Shown in pieces: positions 54,938 to 63,123 of a DNA stretch of 64,000 bases; the first letter of the stretch is position 1; the number at the start of each line of letters is the position of its first letter. A model generated the notes under the pieces. The model made no database searches. It had not been told where the DNA came from and worked only from the letters and a program-made list of their open reading frames with translations. Origin of the DNA: Arthrobacter sp. P2b (lineage in GTDB: Bacteria > Actinomycetota > Actinomycetes > Actinomycetales > Micrococcaceae); assembly GCF_900168295.1 (NCBI RefSeq), contig NZ_FVZL01000003.1, positions 1 through 64,000 on the forward strand. Direction: 5' to 3'. Position numbers and translations under genes: made by a program.

Positions 54938-55454
54938 GTCGGCTCTCTTTCCCCGGTGTGCATCTGTCCGCCAGCAGGCTCTAGCGGTACTCCTCAAGGC
55001 CCTGCACTCGGCCACAAGGGAAACGTCCCCACAAAGGTGCGACGCTTACCACTCAGGATGGACCAATCACATGCCGCCTGTCCACCCGGCCGCCTGGACT
55101 ATGCAGGGTTCCGAGAGAAGCCCATCTTCCGCGTCATCGTGAAAATAGGGGGATTACGGGGTGCGGCGCAGAATCCGTGATTTCGCCTCCGCGCCGGGCT
55201 ACCTAGGTTTGTCCAATCGTTTGAGACAGGTTCGCCACGATTCACGTTTCACCAGCACAAACGCCTCATCGCTTAGTGGTTTTGCCCGAGTACAGCCCCG
55301 TTTCGCCTGTATGGCCGCTGAGTATCTGCCCCCAAGTACCAAGTAGTCAGACGAAAATAGCCGGCCTGCAAGCGAGTAGTGACCACTGTTGTTCGCCCTT
55401 TTTCCCGCCAATTCAATAGAAACCAGCAGTACTCACTTACTCGGGGGGCACATC
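54938..55454. other. Divergent regulatory region upstream of the SARP-receiver gene
   Basis: About 515 bases. It contains GCTTAGTGGTTTT at 55271-55283 and a TACTC-ACT-TACTC direct pair at about 55430-55442 just before the ribosome site. No gene supported. Confidence 0.45.
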
Positions 55455-56774
55455 GTGACTATTTTGGAGATGGCGAAGAAGAGCGGCGGTCCGGGGCAGG
55501 TTCCCGCATCACAGCAGGCGCCGGTGCTGACGATTTCGGTTTTCGGCCCGTTGACCATCCGCCGAGGGGATAGGGAGCTGGGCTCGAACGATCTTGGCGG
55601 GCCCAAGCCCCGGCAGGTGCTGGAGATCCTTTTGTTGAACTTCGGCTCGGCGGTGTCCAAGACCCGCATCATGGACCTGCTGTGGGGTGACAATCATCCG
55701 TCGGTGGCGTTGCCCACCCTGGAAAGCTATGTCAGTGTCCTGCGGCGGCACTTGCAGCCGGGTACCGGCCGGACTGGCCCGCTGCGGACGGTCACCGGCG
55801 GCTACGCGATCGACCGCTCGCTGGTGGACCTGGACCTGAACCGGTTCGACACACTGACCACGCAGGCCAGCCAGGCCGACGCGCCCGCCGCGCTGGCACT
55901 GCTCACCGAAGCACTCGAGATCGCTTCTGCCCCGCTGCTGGGGGATGAGTTGCTGCCGACCTGGGCTGAGGAGGAAAGGGCCCTGCACGCAGCCCGTGTC
56001 AGTATGGTCCGGGTCCAGGCGGCTGAGACCGCGCTGGCCGTCGGGGACGTGGGCAAAGCGATTACGTGGGGCGGTGTGGCGGCGAAGGAAGATCCCCTGA
56101 ATGAACGGGCCTGGACGGCCCTGATTCTGGGGCTGGAGCGAAACGGCGAGAAAACAGAGGCACTGCGGGCGTATGACCGCTGCCGCAAGGTGTTGGACGA
56201 GGAACTGGGCTGCGCGCCCAGTCCGGCGCTGAAAGAGGCACACGCCAGGCTCCTGACCAGCACCGCGGCAGGACGCATGCCATCGGAGGGCCGGACCCCT
56301 ATCCACGTAGTGGCCGAAAGCCGTGCCGCTGCACCGGTGGTGACCGAGCAGGAAACCGAACGGCTGAGCATCCTGATCGTTGATGACCACACCACCTTTT
56401 CGGACCTGCTGGCCGGGGCACTGGATCGGGAACCGGACCTGAAAAGTGTGGGGGCGGCGAAGTCAGTGGAGTCCGCGGTGACCATGTTCCGCGAGTTGCG
56501 TCCCGACGTCGTAATTATGGACCTTCATCTGACGGACGGGTCAGGCCTCAAGGCCGCCGCACATATCCTCTCGGAAGCACCGAAGGCCCGGATCATCATG
56601 CTCACCGGCAACCCGTCACAGGAAGCACTGACTGAGGCTGCCCGGATGGGTATTTGCGGGTTTCTCCCCAAAGACGGCGGGTTGGGAGTCATGCTGGACA
56701 CCCTGCGGCACGCCCATCCCGGCAACATGATCGTCCACCCATCCCTCTTTGCGGGCCTGGTAGGTGCTGCCTGA
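55455..56774 (+). CDS. SARP-type regulator fused to a C-terminal receiver domain
   Basis: 439 residues from GTG at 55455 with GGGGGG seven bases upstream. OmpR-type winged helix at about 25-120 (TISVFGPLTIRRGDRELGSN, PRQVLEILLLNFGSAVSKTR). Bacterial transcriptional activation domain at 120-275 (RAYDRCRKVLDEELGCAPSP). The REC domain at about 305-425 has IVDDHTTFSDLL, phospho-Asp in VVIMDLHL, and the Thr/Lys switch (IIMLTGN, FLPKDG). SARPs activate secondary-metabolite or polysaccharide genes. A REC placed after BTAD, with no output domain behind it, is unusual. No kinase gene is adjacent. Confidence 0.9.
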   Translation: MTILEMAKKSGGPGQVPASQQAPVLTISVFGPLTIRRGDRELGSNDLGGPKPRQVLEILLLNFGSAVSKTRIMDLLWGDNHPSVALPTLESYVSVLRRHLQPGTGRTGPLRTVTGGYAIDRSLVDLDLNRFDTLTTQASQADAPAALALLTEALEIASAPLLGDELLPTWAEEERALHAARVSMVRVQAAETALAVGDVGKAITWGGVAAKEDPLNERAWTALILGLERNGEKTEALRAYDRCRKVLDEELGCAPSPALKEAHARLLTSTAAGRMPSEGRTPIHVVAESRAAAPVVTEQETERLSILIVDDHTTFSDLLAGALDREPDLKSVGAAKSVESAVTMFRELRPDVVIMDLHLTDGSGLKAAAHILSEAPKARIIMLTGNPSQEALTEAARMGICGFLPKDGGLGVMLDTLRHAHPGNMIVHPSLFAGLVGAA

Positions 56775-56784
56775 CCCTACCGGT

Positions 56785-57648
56785 TCAGCGTTTGAAATGA
56801 ACGGCGGGAGCACCGCCCGGCAGGTCGTCGAGGATGGTCTCCGCGGCATCGTTCGGGTACACGCTGTTGTGGTTGGAGGCATTGAGGAGGACGGCGAACG
56901 CCTCGTCATAGGAGCAGCGGTTCCTTGCCATGATCACACCGCAGGCGACATCGATCGACGTACGCCCCTTCAACGCCGAACGCGCCTGATCTGCCGCACT
57001 TAGTGCCTCCCTGACCTCAGTTGCTGCCGTCAGGCTCGTGGCGGCCACTGCGCCGAAGGCCATAACTTTGCCAAGAACAGCAGGAGTAAAGACGCCGCCG
57101 TTTGTGGCAAGAAGCGTCATCGCACCGAAGTGTCCTGCTGCCATCGGCAGCGGCACAGACGCGACCGACCGGTAAACGGAAATCCGCAGCTGTTCCCGGT
57201 AGGCGGGCCAGCGCAGATCTCGTGAATAACCGTTGACAGTGACCGCCAGCCGCCCTGCCAGTGCCTGCGACAAGGGCCCCTCACCGCTGTTTTCGTCCCA
57301 CATGGCAAGGCTGGCGGCACGGTTGCAGTTCCCGGCAGTCAAGGGGGTCTTTCCCGGACGGGCCAGTGTCACGGCACAGTCGAAAAGCTGGCCGGTAGCC
57401 TGCAGAAGTGCTGACTTGGCGGTCAGGGCCAGCAACCACAAGGAATCATGCTCCGTGTCGGCATGGACATCCAGCAGGAATTTTGCGGGGTTTTCCCACC
57501 AGTTGTCTGCCGAGAAGACCTCATCCCGGGCCGGCGGGATGGACGCCGGGGCCGGTGACCGCCGGCGGGACGACGCTGTCCCGCAGCTGCCTCTGTCACC
57601 GACCCCTGCCTGATACCGTGCACCGTGCACGTGTAGCTCACTACTCAT
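56785..57648 (-). CDS. GAF-ANTAR domain regulator
   Basis: 287 residues. GAF about 65-205 (FDCAVTLARPGKTPLTAGNC, GEGPLSQALAGRLAVTVNGY). ANTAR about 220-280: ALKGRTSIDVACGVIMARNR then CSYDEAFAVLLNASNHNS. Its RTSIDVACGVIMA block is shared with the gene at 14024. It converges on the SARP-receiver gene with ten bases between stops. An inverted repeat shared with the 14 kb gene lies 75 bases upstream. Confidence 0.88.
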   Translation of the reverse strand: MSSELHVHGARYQAGVGDRGSCGTASSRRRSPAPASIPPARDEVFSADNWWENPAKFLLDVHADTEHDSLWLLALTAKSALLQATGQLFDCAVTLARPGKTPLTAGNCNRAASLAMWDENSGEGPLSQALAGRLAVTVNGYSRDLRWPAYREQLRISVYRSVASVPLPMAAGHFGAMTLLATNGGVFTPAVLGKVMAFGAVAATSLTAATEVREALSAADQARSALKGRTSIDVACGVIMARNRCSYDEAFAVLLNASNHNSVYPNDAAETILDDLPGGAPAVHFKR

Positions 57649-57722
57649 AGCCTGCCCCCCATGACAGTCAGAATGCCCTCAGCAATACTTCTGGCGACAG
57701 TACCCGGAGGCCAAAGGGGAGC

Positions 57723-57748
57723 ACACGAGTAGTGTGTACTCTATTTTT
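57723..57748 (-). promoter_or_regulatory. Conserved inverted-repeat operator candidate (second copy)
   Basis: ACACGAGTA, spacer GTGTG, TACTCTATTTTT. It matches 14868-14893 except for the spacer and lies upstream of the GAF-ANTAR gene starting at 57648. Confidence 0.55.
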
Positions 57749-58081
57749 GCTCCGATGGCGTCCCTGGAGGATGGGTCGGGCAGCCGGGGAGCACGTGAAG
57801 GGCCGCCCTGCAGCCGGCCCATAAATAAAATTCAATTCTAATTTGCCCATTTAGCCTGAAATTGTGACCAGAAGCACAAATGGAATCAATGCGCGCTAGT
57901 GGTTTTTTGCATGTGTTTTTTAGATTAGTTGTGAATTGTGAGTCTCAAGAAAATGCATTGAGGAAGAATTGAGACTAATTGATTGAAGCTTGATGCCGGG
58001 TGCGGGCGAAATCTGAGATAGGGGCTATTAGCTGGATTGGAAGGTCCGGCCGGACTTTTCGACGTCCAGTAGGAGGCCTCC
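57749..58081. other. AT-rich leader/promoter region of the GT2 gene
   Basis: It contains GCTAGTGGTTTTTT (57895-57908) and an 8-bp inverted repeat AGTCTCAA / TTGAGACT (57941-57948, 57969-57976). It also has the palindrome GTCCGGCCGGAC (58044-58055) and GGAGGCCTCC (58072-58081), which overlaps the ribosome site. No gene supported. The density of dyads suggests regulation of the GT2 gene. Confidence 0.5.
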
Positions 58082-59215
58082 TTGTCCACGGTTTTGCCCT
58101 CGGCAGCTGACACCACGGTGCACTCAGGTGTCCCTGTTTCCGGGCTGCGCGTGGTGGTGCTGGTCCCCGCGTACAACGAGGCCGCGTCCATCGGGGCGAC
58201 GCTTGACGGGCTGATGCGCCAGGACCGTCCTGCGGACCTGATCGTGGTGGTTCCCAACGGCTGCACCGATTCGACAGCGAGGGAAGCGCGGAAGTATCCG
58301 GTCACCGTGATGGAGCTGCCCCGGCTGGAACACCGCAAGTCCGAGGCACTGAACCGCGCGTGGGCGGAGTATGCCTATGACGCGGACGTGCTGGTCTGCC
58401 TGGACGCGGACACCGTGCTGCCGCCTAATGCGCTGGCAGCCTGGGAAGCTGAATTCAGTGGCGGGGAACGCGTCTTCCTGGGAGGGTCCTCCTCGAAATT
58501 CACCATGCAGGATCCCGGGCTGCTGAGCCGGCTACAAAAAGCGGAGTTTGCCACGTGGACCGATACGGCGCTGCGGCGGGGACGGACGAGCGTGCTTGCC
58601 GGTACCGGCTGTGCGATCAACAACGCGGTCCTACGGCAGATTGCTGCCCGGGACGACCGGGAGGGGCCCTGGGTCTATACCTCGCAGGTTGAAGACTTCG
58701 AGCTGACCTACCGGATCCGGGAACTCGGCTACGTATGCCAGGTCTCGACGGACGTGCGGGCCTACACGGATTCCATGAAGTCCATCAAGGCCCTCTGGGG
58801 CCAGCGGATGAAATGGCAGGTGGGCACGGTGGAGGACCTGCTGGACCTGGGGCTCAACCGCCTGACACTCCGGGACTGGGCCCAGCAGGCCATGGGCCTG
58901 CTGGGCGTCTTCCTCAAAATCCTGTGGATCGCCGTCATGGTGCTGTCGCTGACCCTCGGCGTGTTCCAGGTGGTCCTGTTCTGGTGGCTGGTGCCCATCC
59001 TGTTCGTGGCGCTGGACATCAAGCGAGCACTGCGGATACCGCACTGGGACTGGAAAGACGTCCTCATTGCGGCCACCTTCTTCCCGCAGGAACTGTTCAT
59101 GTGGCTGCGCTCCGGATGGTTCCTGGCGTCCTGGTCAGCAGTACTCACCACCAAAATCACCCGGCGGCGCATCGACCGCTGGGAAGCACAATACACAGCA
59201 GAGGACATCAACTAA
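58082..59215 (+). CDS. GT2-family glycosyltransferase (exopolysaccharide synthase-like)
   Basis: 377 residues from TTG at 58082 with AGGAGG five bases upstream. GT2 core: VVVLVPAYNEAASIGATLDG, VLVCLDADTVLPPNA (DxD), QVEDFELTYRIRELG and GQRMKWQVG (QxxKW variant of QxxRW). Two or three C-terminal helices (GVFLKILWIAVMVLSLTLGV). It likely polymerises or adds sugars at the membrane. It is followed two bases later by a gene for a tiny sorting-signal-like peptide. Confidence 0.88.
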   Translation: MSTVLPSAADTTVHSGVPVSGLRVVVLVPAYNEAASIGATLDGLMRQDRPADLIVVVPNGCTDSTAREARKYPVTVMELPRLEHRKSEALNRAWAEYAYDADVLVCLDADTVLPPNALAAWEAEFSGGERVFLGGSSSKFTMQDPGLLSRLQKAEFATWTDTALRRGRTSVLAGTGCAINNAVLRQIAARDDREGPWVYTSQVEDFELTYRIRELGYVCQVSTDVRAYTDSMKSIKALWGQRMKWQVGTVEDLLDLGLNRLTLRDWAQQAMGLLGVFLKILWIAVMVLSLTLGVFQVVLFWWLVPILFVALDIKRALRIPHWDWKDVLIAATFFPQELFMWLRSGWFLASWSAVLTTKITRRRIDRWEAQYTAEDIN

Positions 59216-59217
59216 CA

Positions 59218-59373
59218 ATGTACGGAATGAACACCTCCATCCCCGCGTCCGGGGCAGCCCTGGCCTACACCGGACTCAACGTAGGGGCCGGACTGCTCAC
59301 AGCGCTGGGCATCATGCTGATTGGCGTGGCCCTGATCGCCCTGGTCCGCCGCAACCCCGCAGCCCGGCCCTAA
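59218..59373 (+). CDS. 51-residue peptide consisting of a sortase-type sorting signal
   Basis: MYGMNTSIPASGAALAYTGL followed by a hydrophobic helix (AGLLTALGIMLIGVALIALV) and a basic tail RRNPAARP. LAYTG, helix and RR tail form the layout of LAxTG-type (class E) sortase substrates, yet only 14 residues precede the motif and there is no export signal. It starts two bases after the GT2 stop, so it is probably coupled. It could instead be a simple membrane peptide. Confidence 0.65.
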   Translation: MYGMNTSIPASGAALAYTGLNVGAGLLTALGIMLIGVALIALVRRNPAARP

Positions 59374-59386
59374 CCAGCAGCAGGGA

Positions 59387-60643
59387 CTACGACGCCCGGC
59401 GCGCCGCCAACGCAGAATTGAAGGCGGACGCCGAGGCGTCGCTGCTGTTAATGCGCCAGTCGGCTTCCTTCTGCATATGGAACCAGACGAAGCCCATCAC
59501 ATCCGGCTGGGCCGCAAGGTAGGACACCAAGTCCGTGTTCCACGCGGCCTTGGACCCGCCCGCCTCACTGGAGGCCGTCTCGGCGATCAAAATCGGAACT
59601 CCCGGAGCCAGCGACCGCAGCTGGGCGATTCCGGGCGCGAAGAGATCCTGCGGCGAAATCCAGCCGCTCCACGAGGCGGACGTGCCCCAGTTGTACCCGT
59701 CCAGCGCGACAATATCCACGTAGCCGGCACCCGGAAAAAGGCCGGACAGGTCGGTGGAGCCCCAGTAGGGAACATTCGGGCTCCACACCCACGAGACGTT
59801 CGACGCCCCGGTGGCCGCCATCACATCGTGCACGTGGCGCCACGCCTGGACGTAGTCCCCGGCCTCGTTGCCGTTGACCCCTTCAGCCCACGGGTACCAG
59901 TCGCCGTTCATCTCGTGGGCGAACCTCAGCTGCATCGGGTAGCCCCAGGCGGCCAATGCCTGTCCCCACTGGGTGATGCGGGCATCGAAGTCTCCGGCGG
60001 CAATCCTGTCCAGGGAGTAGGCGGGCTGGTCGAGCCCGCCGCCCCAGGCCCACGGCTCCCAGGTCACCAGGGGCACGGCGCCACGCGCCCGCACGGCGTT
60101 CATCTCATTGATCGGCGGCGCCTGGAGGAAATCCTTGTAGAACAGGACGCTGGACGGGCTTTCCCCGGCCAGCCGTGACACCTCGTCCAGTTCTGCACTT
60201 GCCAGCGGCCCGCCCGTGGTGGCGACCCCAAACTTCAGGGCAGCAGTGCTGACCGGTGGCAGTGCCGGGGGCAGCACCGCCACCGGCGCTGCCACAGTGA
60301 ACACCGAGGACGCCTGGACCGAAGATGTTTTTGCCGAGATGGTCAGCCTTCCTGTTGCGGTTGAAGGAATGGTGATTGCTGTGCTGAAAGCACCTGTTGA
60401 GGTGGTCCGGAAGCCAAACGTGGTGGAGCCCGCGATGACCGTTCCTGAGGTGGAGACCCTGAACCCGGTCCCGCTGACCGTGACGGCGGACCCCGCAGGA
60501 CCGGTGGTTGGACTAAGCGTAATCTGGGCGGTTGCCGGTGCTGCCTGCACAGGCTGCACTCCCGCAAATGTGAGGCCCAGGCCGACGCCAAGAGTGGCCG
60601 TAAGTATCTTCACGAACTTGAACACAGAGATCGGTCCCCGCAA
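59387..60643 (-). CDS. Secreted GH26-like glycoside hydrolase with N-terminal IPT/TIG-like domain
   Basis: 418 residues. Sec signal ending VQPVQAA. Residues 37-115 form an Ig-like IPT domain (ITLSPTTGPAGSAVTVSGTG). Catalytic barrel from about 135: acid/base Glu in LRFAHEMNGDWYPW, WVWSPN, and nucleophile Glu in ILIAETASSEAGG. This is the layout of GH26 beta-mannanase/lichenase-like enzymes. It converges on the GT2 cassette, so it may trim the polymer made there. Only 13 bases separate its stop from that of the tiny gene. Confidence 0.87.
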   Translation of the reverse strand: MRGPISVFKFVKILTATLGVGLGLTFAGVQPVQAAPATAQITLSPTTGPAGSAVTVSGTGFRVSTSGTVIAGSTTFGFRTTSTGAFSTAITIPSTATGRLTISAKTSSVQASSVFTVAAPVAVLPPALPPVSTAALKFGVATTGGPLASAELDEVSRLAGESPSSVLFYKDFLQAPPINEMNAVRARGAVPLVTWEPWAWGGGLDQPAYSLDRIAAGDFDARITQWGQALAAWGYPMQLRFAHEMNGDWYPWAEGVNGNEAGDYVQAWRHVHDVMAATGASNVSWVWSPNVPYWGSTDLSGLFPGAGYVDIVALDGYNWGTSASWSGWISPQDLFAPGIAQLRSLAPGVPILIAETASSEAGGSKAAWNTDLVSYLAAQPDVMGFVWFHMQKEADWRINSSDASASAFNSALAARRAS

Positions 60644-60755
60644 TCGATAAGGCTGCCCCAGCAGCCGCCAGTTCCGTGCCAGCAGGCACTTCCCTGATCC
60701 TAAAGGCCACCTATTGCCTGTGTCTCAAGATCCGCTCAAGTTTCTTTCGTGCGGC

Positions 60756-61931
60756 TCAGGCCAGGACGGCCTCGTTAGCCACCGCGTCTATGGCTGCCGG
60801 GGAGAATACCTTCCGCATCACCAGCGTGACCAGTCCCCGGGAGGCGGACTGGTCGCCTGGATCGCCGGCTTCAATGGCGAGTCCGTCTGCAATCCGTTCC
60901 ACCACGGTTGCCATCACAGTGCTCCTGACCTGTTCCACATATGCCGGAACCGCCCCGATGATTCCGCCGATTACCAGCCGGTCCGGGTTCAGGGTGGTGA
61001 TGGTTGCGGAGAGTGCCCTGCCCAGCACACCCGCTGCCGCTTCCACGATCGGCTCCACAACCGGGTCGCCGGCGCGGGCAGCGTCGCTGATGGCCTGGAG
61101 CGGATCCGGCCCCGGCCCGCCAAGGCGGTCGGCGATGGCACGGCCCGAGCTGTAGGCGGCAAGGCAGCCATGGCGTCCGCACCGGCACAACGGACCGTCC
61201 TCGGCCATCCGGATATGGCCGATGTCCCCGGCCGCGCCGCGGGCGCCGCGCAAGATGGTCCCTTCCACCACAATGCCGCAGCCGATGCCCGTTCCCACTT
61301 TGACGTAGACAATGGTTTCGTCGTCGCTGACACGTTCTCCCAGCGCGGCAGCCCGGGCATCGTTTTCGACGACGAAGGGGACCTCCCAGGCCTCTGATAT
61401 GGCACGCGCTACGGCATCCCGGGGCCAATCGGGAATGGTGGTGGCATGGGCAACATAGCCTGTTTCCGCTTCCACCGGGGTTGGCACACTGACCCCGACC
61501 CCAATAAGAACCTCACCGGTTCCCTGTGCCAGCAGTCTCTTCCCGGCTTCGACAAGGGGCATCAGCACGGACTGGGCTTGTCCACCGATCGCCTGGCTGC
61601 TGGTGAGTGAGCGCAACGTCTTTCCGCGGGTATTGGTGACACTTACAGTGGCGTGTGTCTGGCCCAGGGCGATGGTCAGCACCACCCTGCCCCGGTCATC
61701 GAACCGGATCTTGCGTGAGCGGCGCCCACCCGTGGCCTCCAGGGACTCCGCCTCGTAGATATAACCGCGGCGCAGGAGGCTCTCGAGCCGCTCATACAGG
61801 GTGGCCCGGGACATGCCCGTCGCAGCCAGGAGCTGTTGGCGCGACAGCCCGCCGGTGGAGCGGATCAACTCCAGCAGCCGCCCGTGCGACGTCGCCCCGC
61901 CAAGGCTCGCCGGCACTCGTTCCACCGCCAT
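60756..61931 (-). CDS. ROK-family transcriptional repressor
   Basis: 391 residues from ATG at 61931 (GGAGG upstream). N-terminal winged helix (ELIRSTGGLSRQQLLAATGM SRATLYERL). ROK fold: VKVGTGIGCGIVVEG and the zinc motif CRCGRHGCLAAY. ROK repressors respond to sugars or sugar phosphates. It lies downstream of glycerate kinase and a GH63-type hydrolase on the same strand and probably controls them. Confidence 0.9.
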   Translation of the reverse strand: MAVERVPASLGGATSHGRLLELIRSTGGLSRQQLLAATGMSRATLYERLESLLRRGYIYEAESLEATGGRRSRKIRFDDRGRVVLTIALGQTHATVSVTNTRGKTLRSLTSSQAIGGQAQSVLMPLVEAGKRLLAQGTGEVLIGVGVSVPTPVEAETGYVAHATTIPDWPRDAVARAISEAWEVPFVVENDARAAALGERVSDDETIVYVKVGTGIGCGIVVEGTILRGARGAAGDIGHIRMAEDGPLCRCGRHGCLAAYSSGRAIADRLGGPGPDPLQAISDAARAGDPVVEPIVEAAAGVLGRALSATITTLNPDRLVIGGIIGAVPAYVEQVRSTVMATVVERIADGLAIEAGDPGDQSASRGLVTLVMRKVFSPAAIDAVANEAVLA

Positions 61932-61962
61932 GTCATCCTCCCGTTCCCTCAAACAACTTACT

Positions 61963-63123
61963 TCATCCGGGGAGCGAGGCTTCCGCCCTGATCCATTCCC
62001 GGGCGAGCTGTTCCGCCGCCGATTCCAGCAGCGCAGCGGCATTGGAGATACAGCGGGCCACGTCCGGTTCGTGGTCCGTGAGGGCATAGGCCTGACTGAT
62101 GCCGAGGCCGGCCAGCTCGCCGCGTTCCAAAAGTCCCCGCCCGCAGACGGCAACAGCGGGCACTCCGGCGTCCCAGGCCGCCCTGGCCACTCCCGCGACG
62201 GCCTTGCCGTTCAGGGTCTGTCTATCCAAAGATCCCTCGCCCGTAATGACCAGGTCGGCGCTGGTGAGGGTTGCCAGGGCCTCACCGAACCCGGCAAGGT
62301 CCATCATGACGTCAATCCCGGGCCGCATGGTGGCGCCAAGTACGCTTTGGGCGGCAAAGCCCAGGCCGCCGGCGGCACCTGCGCCGGGCAGGTCTTCAGC
62401 ACCGGCGGGCAGCCCGGCGGCACGCAGCGTCCGCACGTAATGGCCGAGGCCTTCCTCCAGCAGCCGCACGTGGGATTCGTCAGCGCCCTTCTGTGGAGCG
62501 TAGACGGCGGCAGCCCCCCGAGGTCCCAGGAGCGGATTATCGACGTCGGCGGCCAGGATGATCCGGCAATCGGTCAGCCGCGAATCCAGCGTTTTAAGGT
62601 CGACGACGGCGAGATCACCGAGTGCCTTCCCGCCCCGTCCCAGCGGTGTTCCGTCTGCCGTCGAAAGGGTGGCGCCGAGCGCCTGCAGGAAACCGGCCCC
62701 GCCGTCGGTGGATGCACTGCCGCCGACGGCCAGGATGATGGTGCGGGCACCGGCGTCCAGAGCAGCCCGGACCAGTTCGCCGGTGCCGAAACTCGTTGCC
62801 CCCAGGGGATCGGGAAGGCCGCCGGGGAGCTGGAGGAGCCCGGATGCCTTAGCCATTTCCACCACGGCCGTGCCGTCGCTGCGGCGCAGCGCAAACGACG
62901 CCGCTACCGGCTGCCCTCCCGGCCCAGTGACCGTCGTCGTGATTTCCGCGAAACCCGCGCTGAGGGCAGCGGCAACGGAGCCCTCGCCGCCGTCGGCCAT
63001 CGGCATGGCAGCCACGGCTGTGTCCGGACGTACCCTCCGGATGCCCGCCTCCACCGCAGCGCAGACTTCAGCGGACGTAAGGCTGCCCTTGAACTTGTCG
63101 CAGGCAATCAGCACTGCAGTCAC
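61963..63123 (-). CDS. Glycerate kinase
   Basis: 386 residues from GTG at 63123, overlapping the upstream gene's stop (GTGA). Family signatures: LIACDKFKGSLTSAEVCAAV, MADGGEGSVAAAL, IILAVGGSASTDGGAG and LVITGEGSLDRQTLNGK. It phosphorylates glycerate, usually to 2-phosphoglycerate in this family. The neighbour that releases glycerate supports this role. Confidence 0.92.
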   Translation of the reverse strand: MTAVLIACDKFKGSLTSAEVCAAVEAGIRRVRPDTAVAAMPMADGGEGSVAAALSAGFAEITTTVTGPGGQPVAASFALRRSDGTAVVEMAKASGLLQLPGGLPDPLGATSFGTGELVRAALDAGARTIILAVGGSASTDGGAGFLQALGATLSTADGTPLGRGGKALGDLAVVDLKTLDSRLTDCRIILAADVDNPLLGPRGAAAVYAPQKGADESHVRLLEEGLGHYVRTLRAAGLPAGAEDLPGAGAAGGLGFAAQSVLGATMRPGIDVMMDLAGFGEALATLTSADLVITGEGSLDRQTLNGKAVAGVARAAWDAGVPAVAVCGRGLLERGELAGLGISQAYALTDHEPDVARCISNAAALLESAAEQLAREWIRAEASLPG

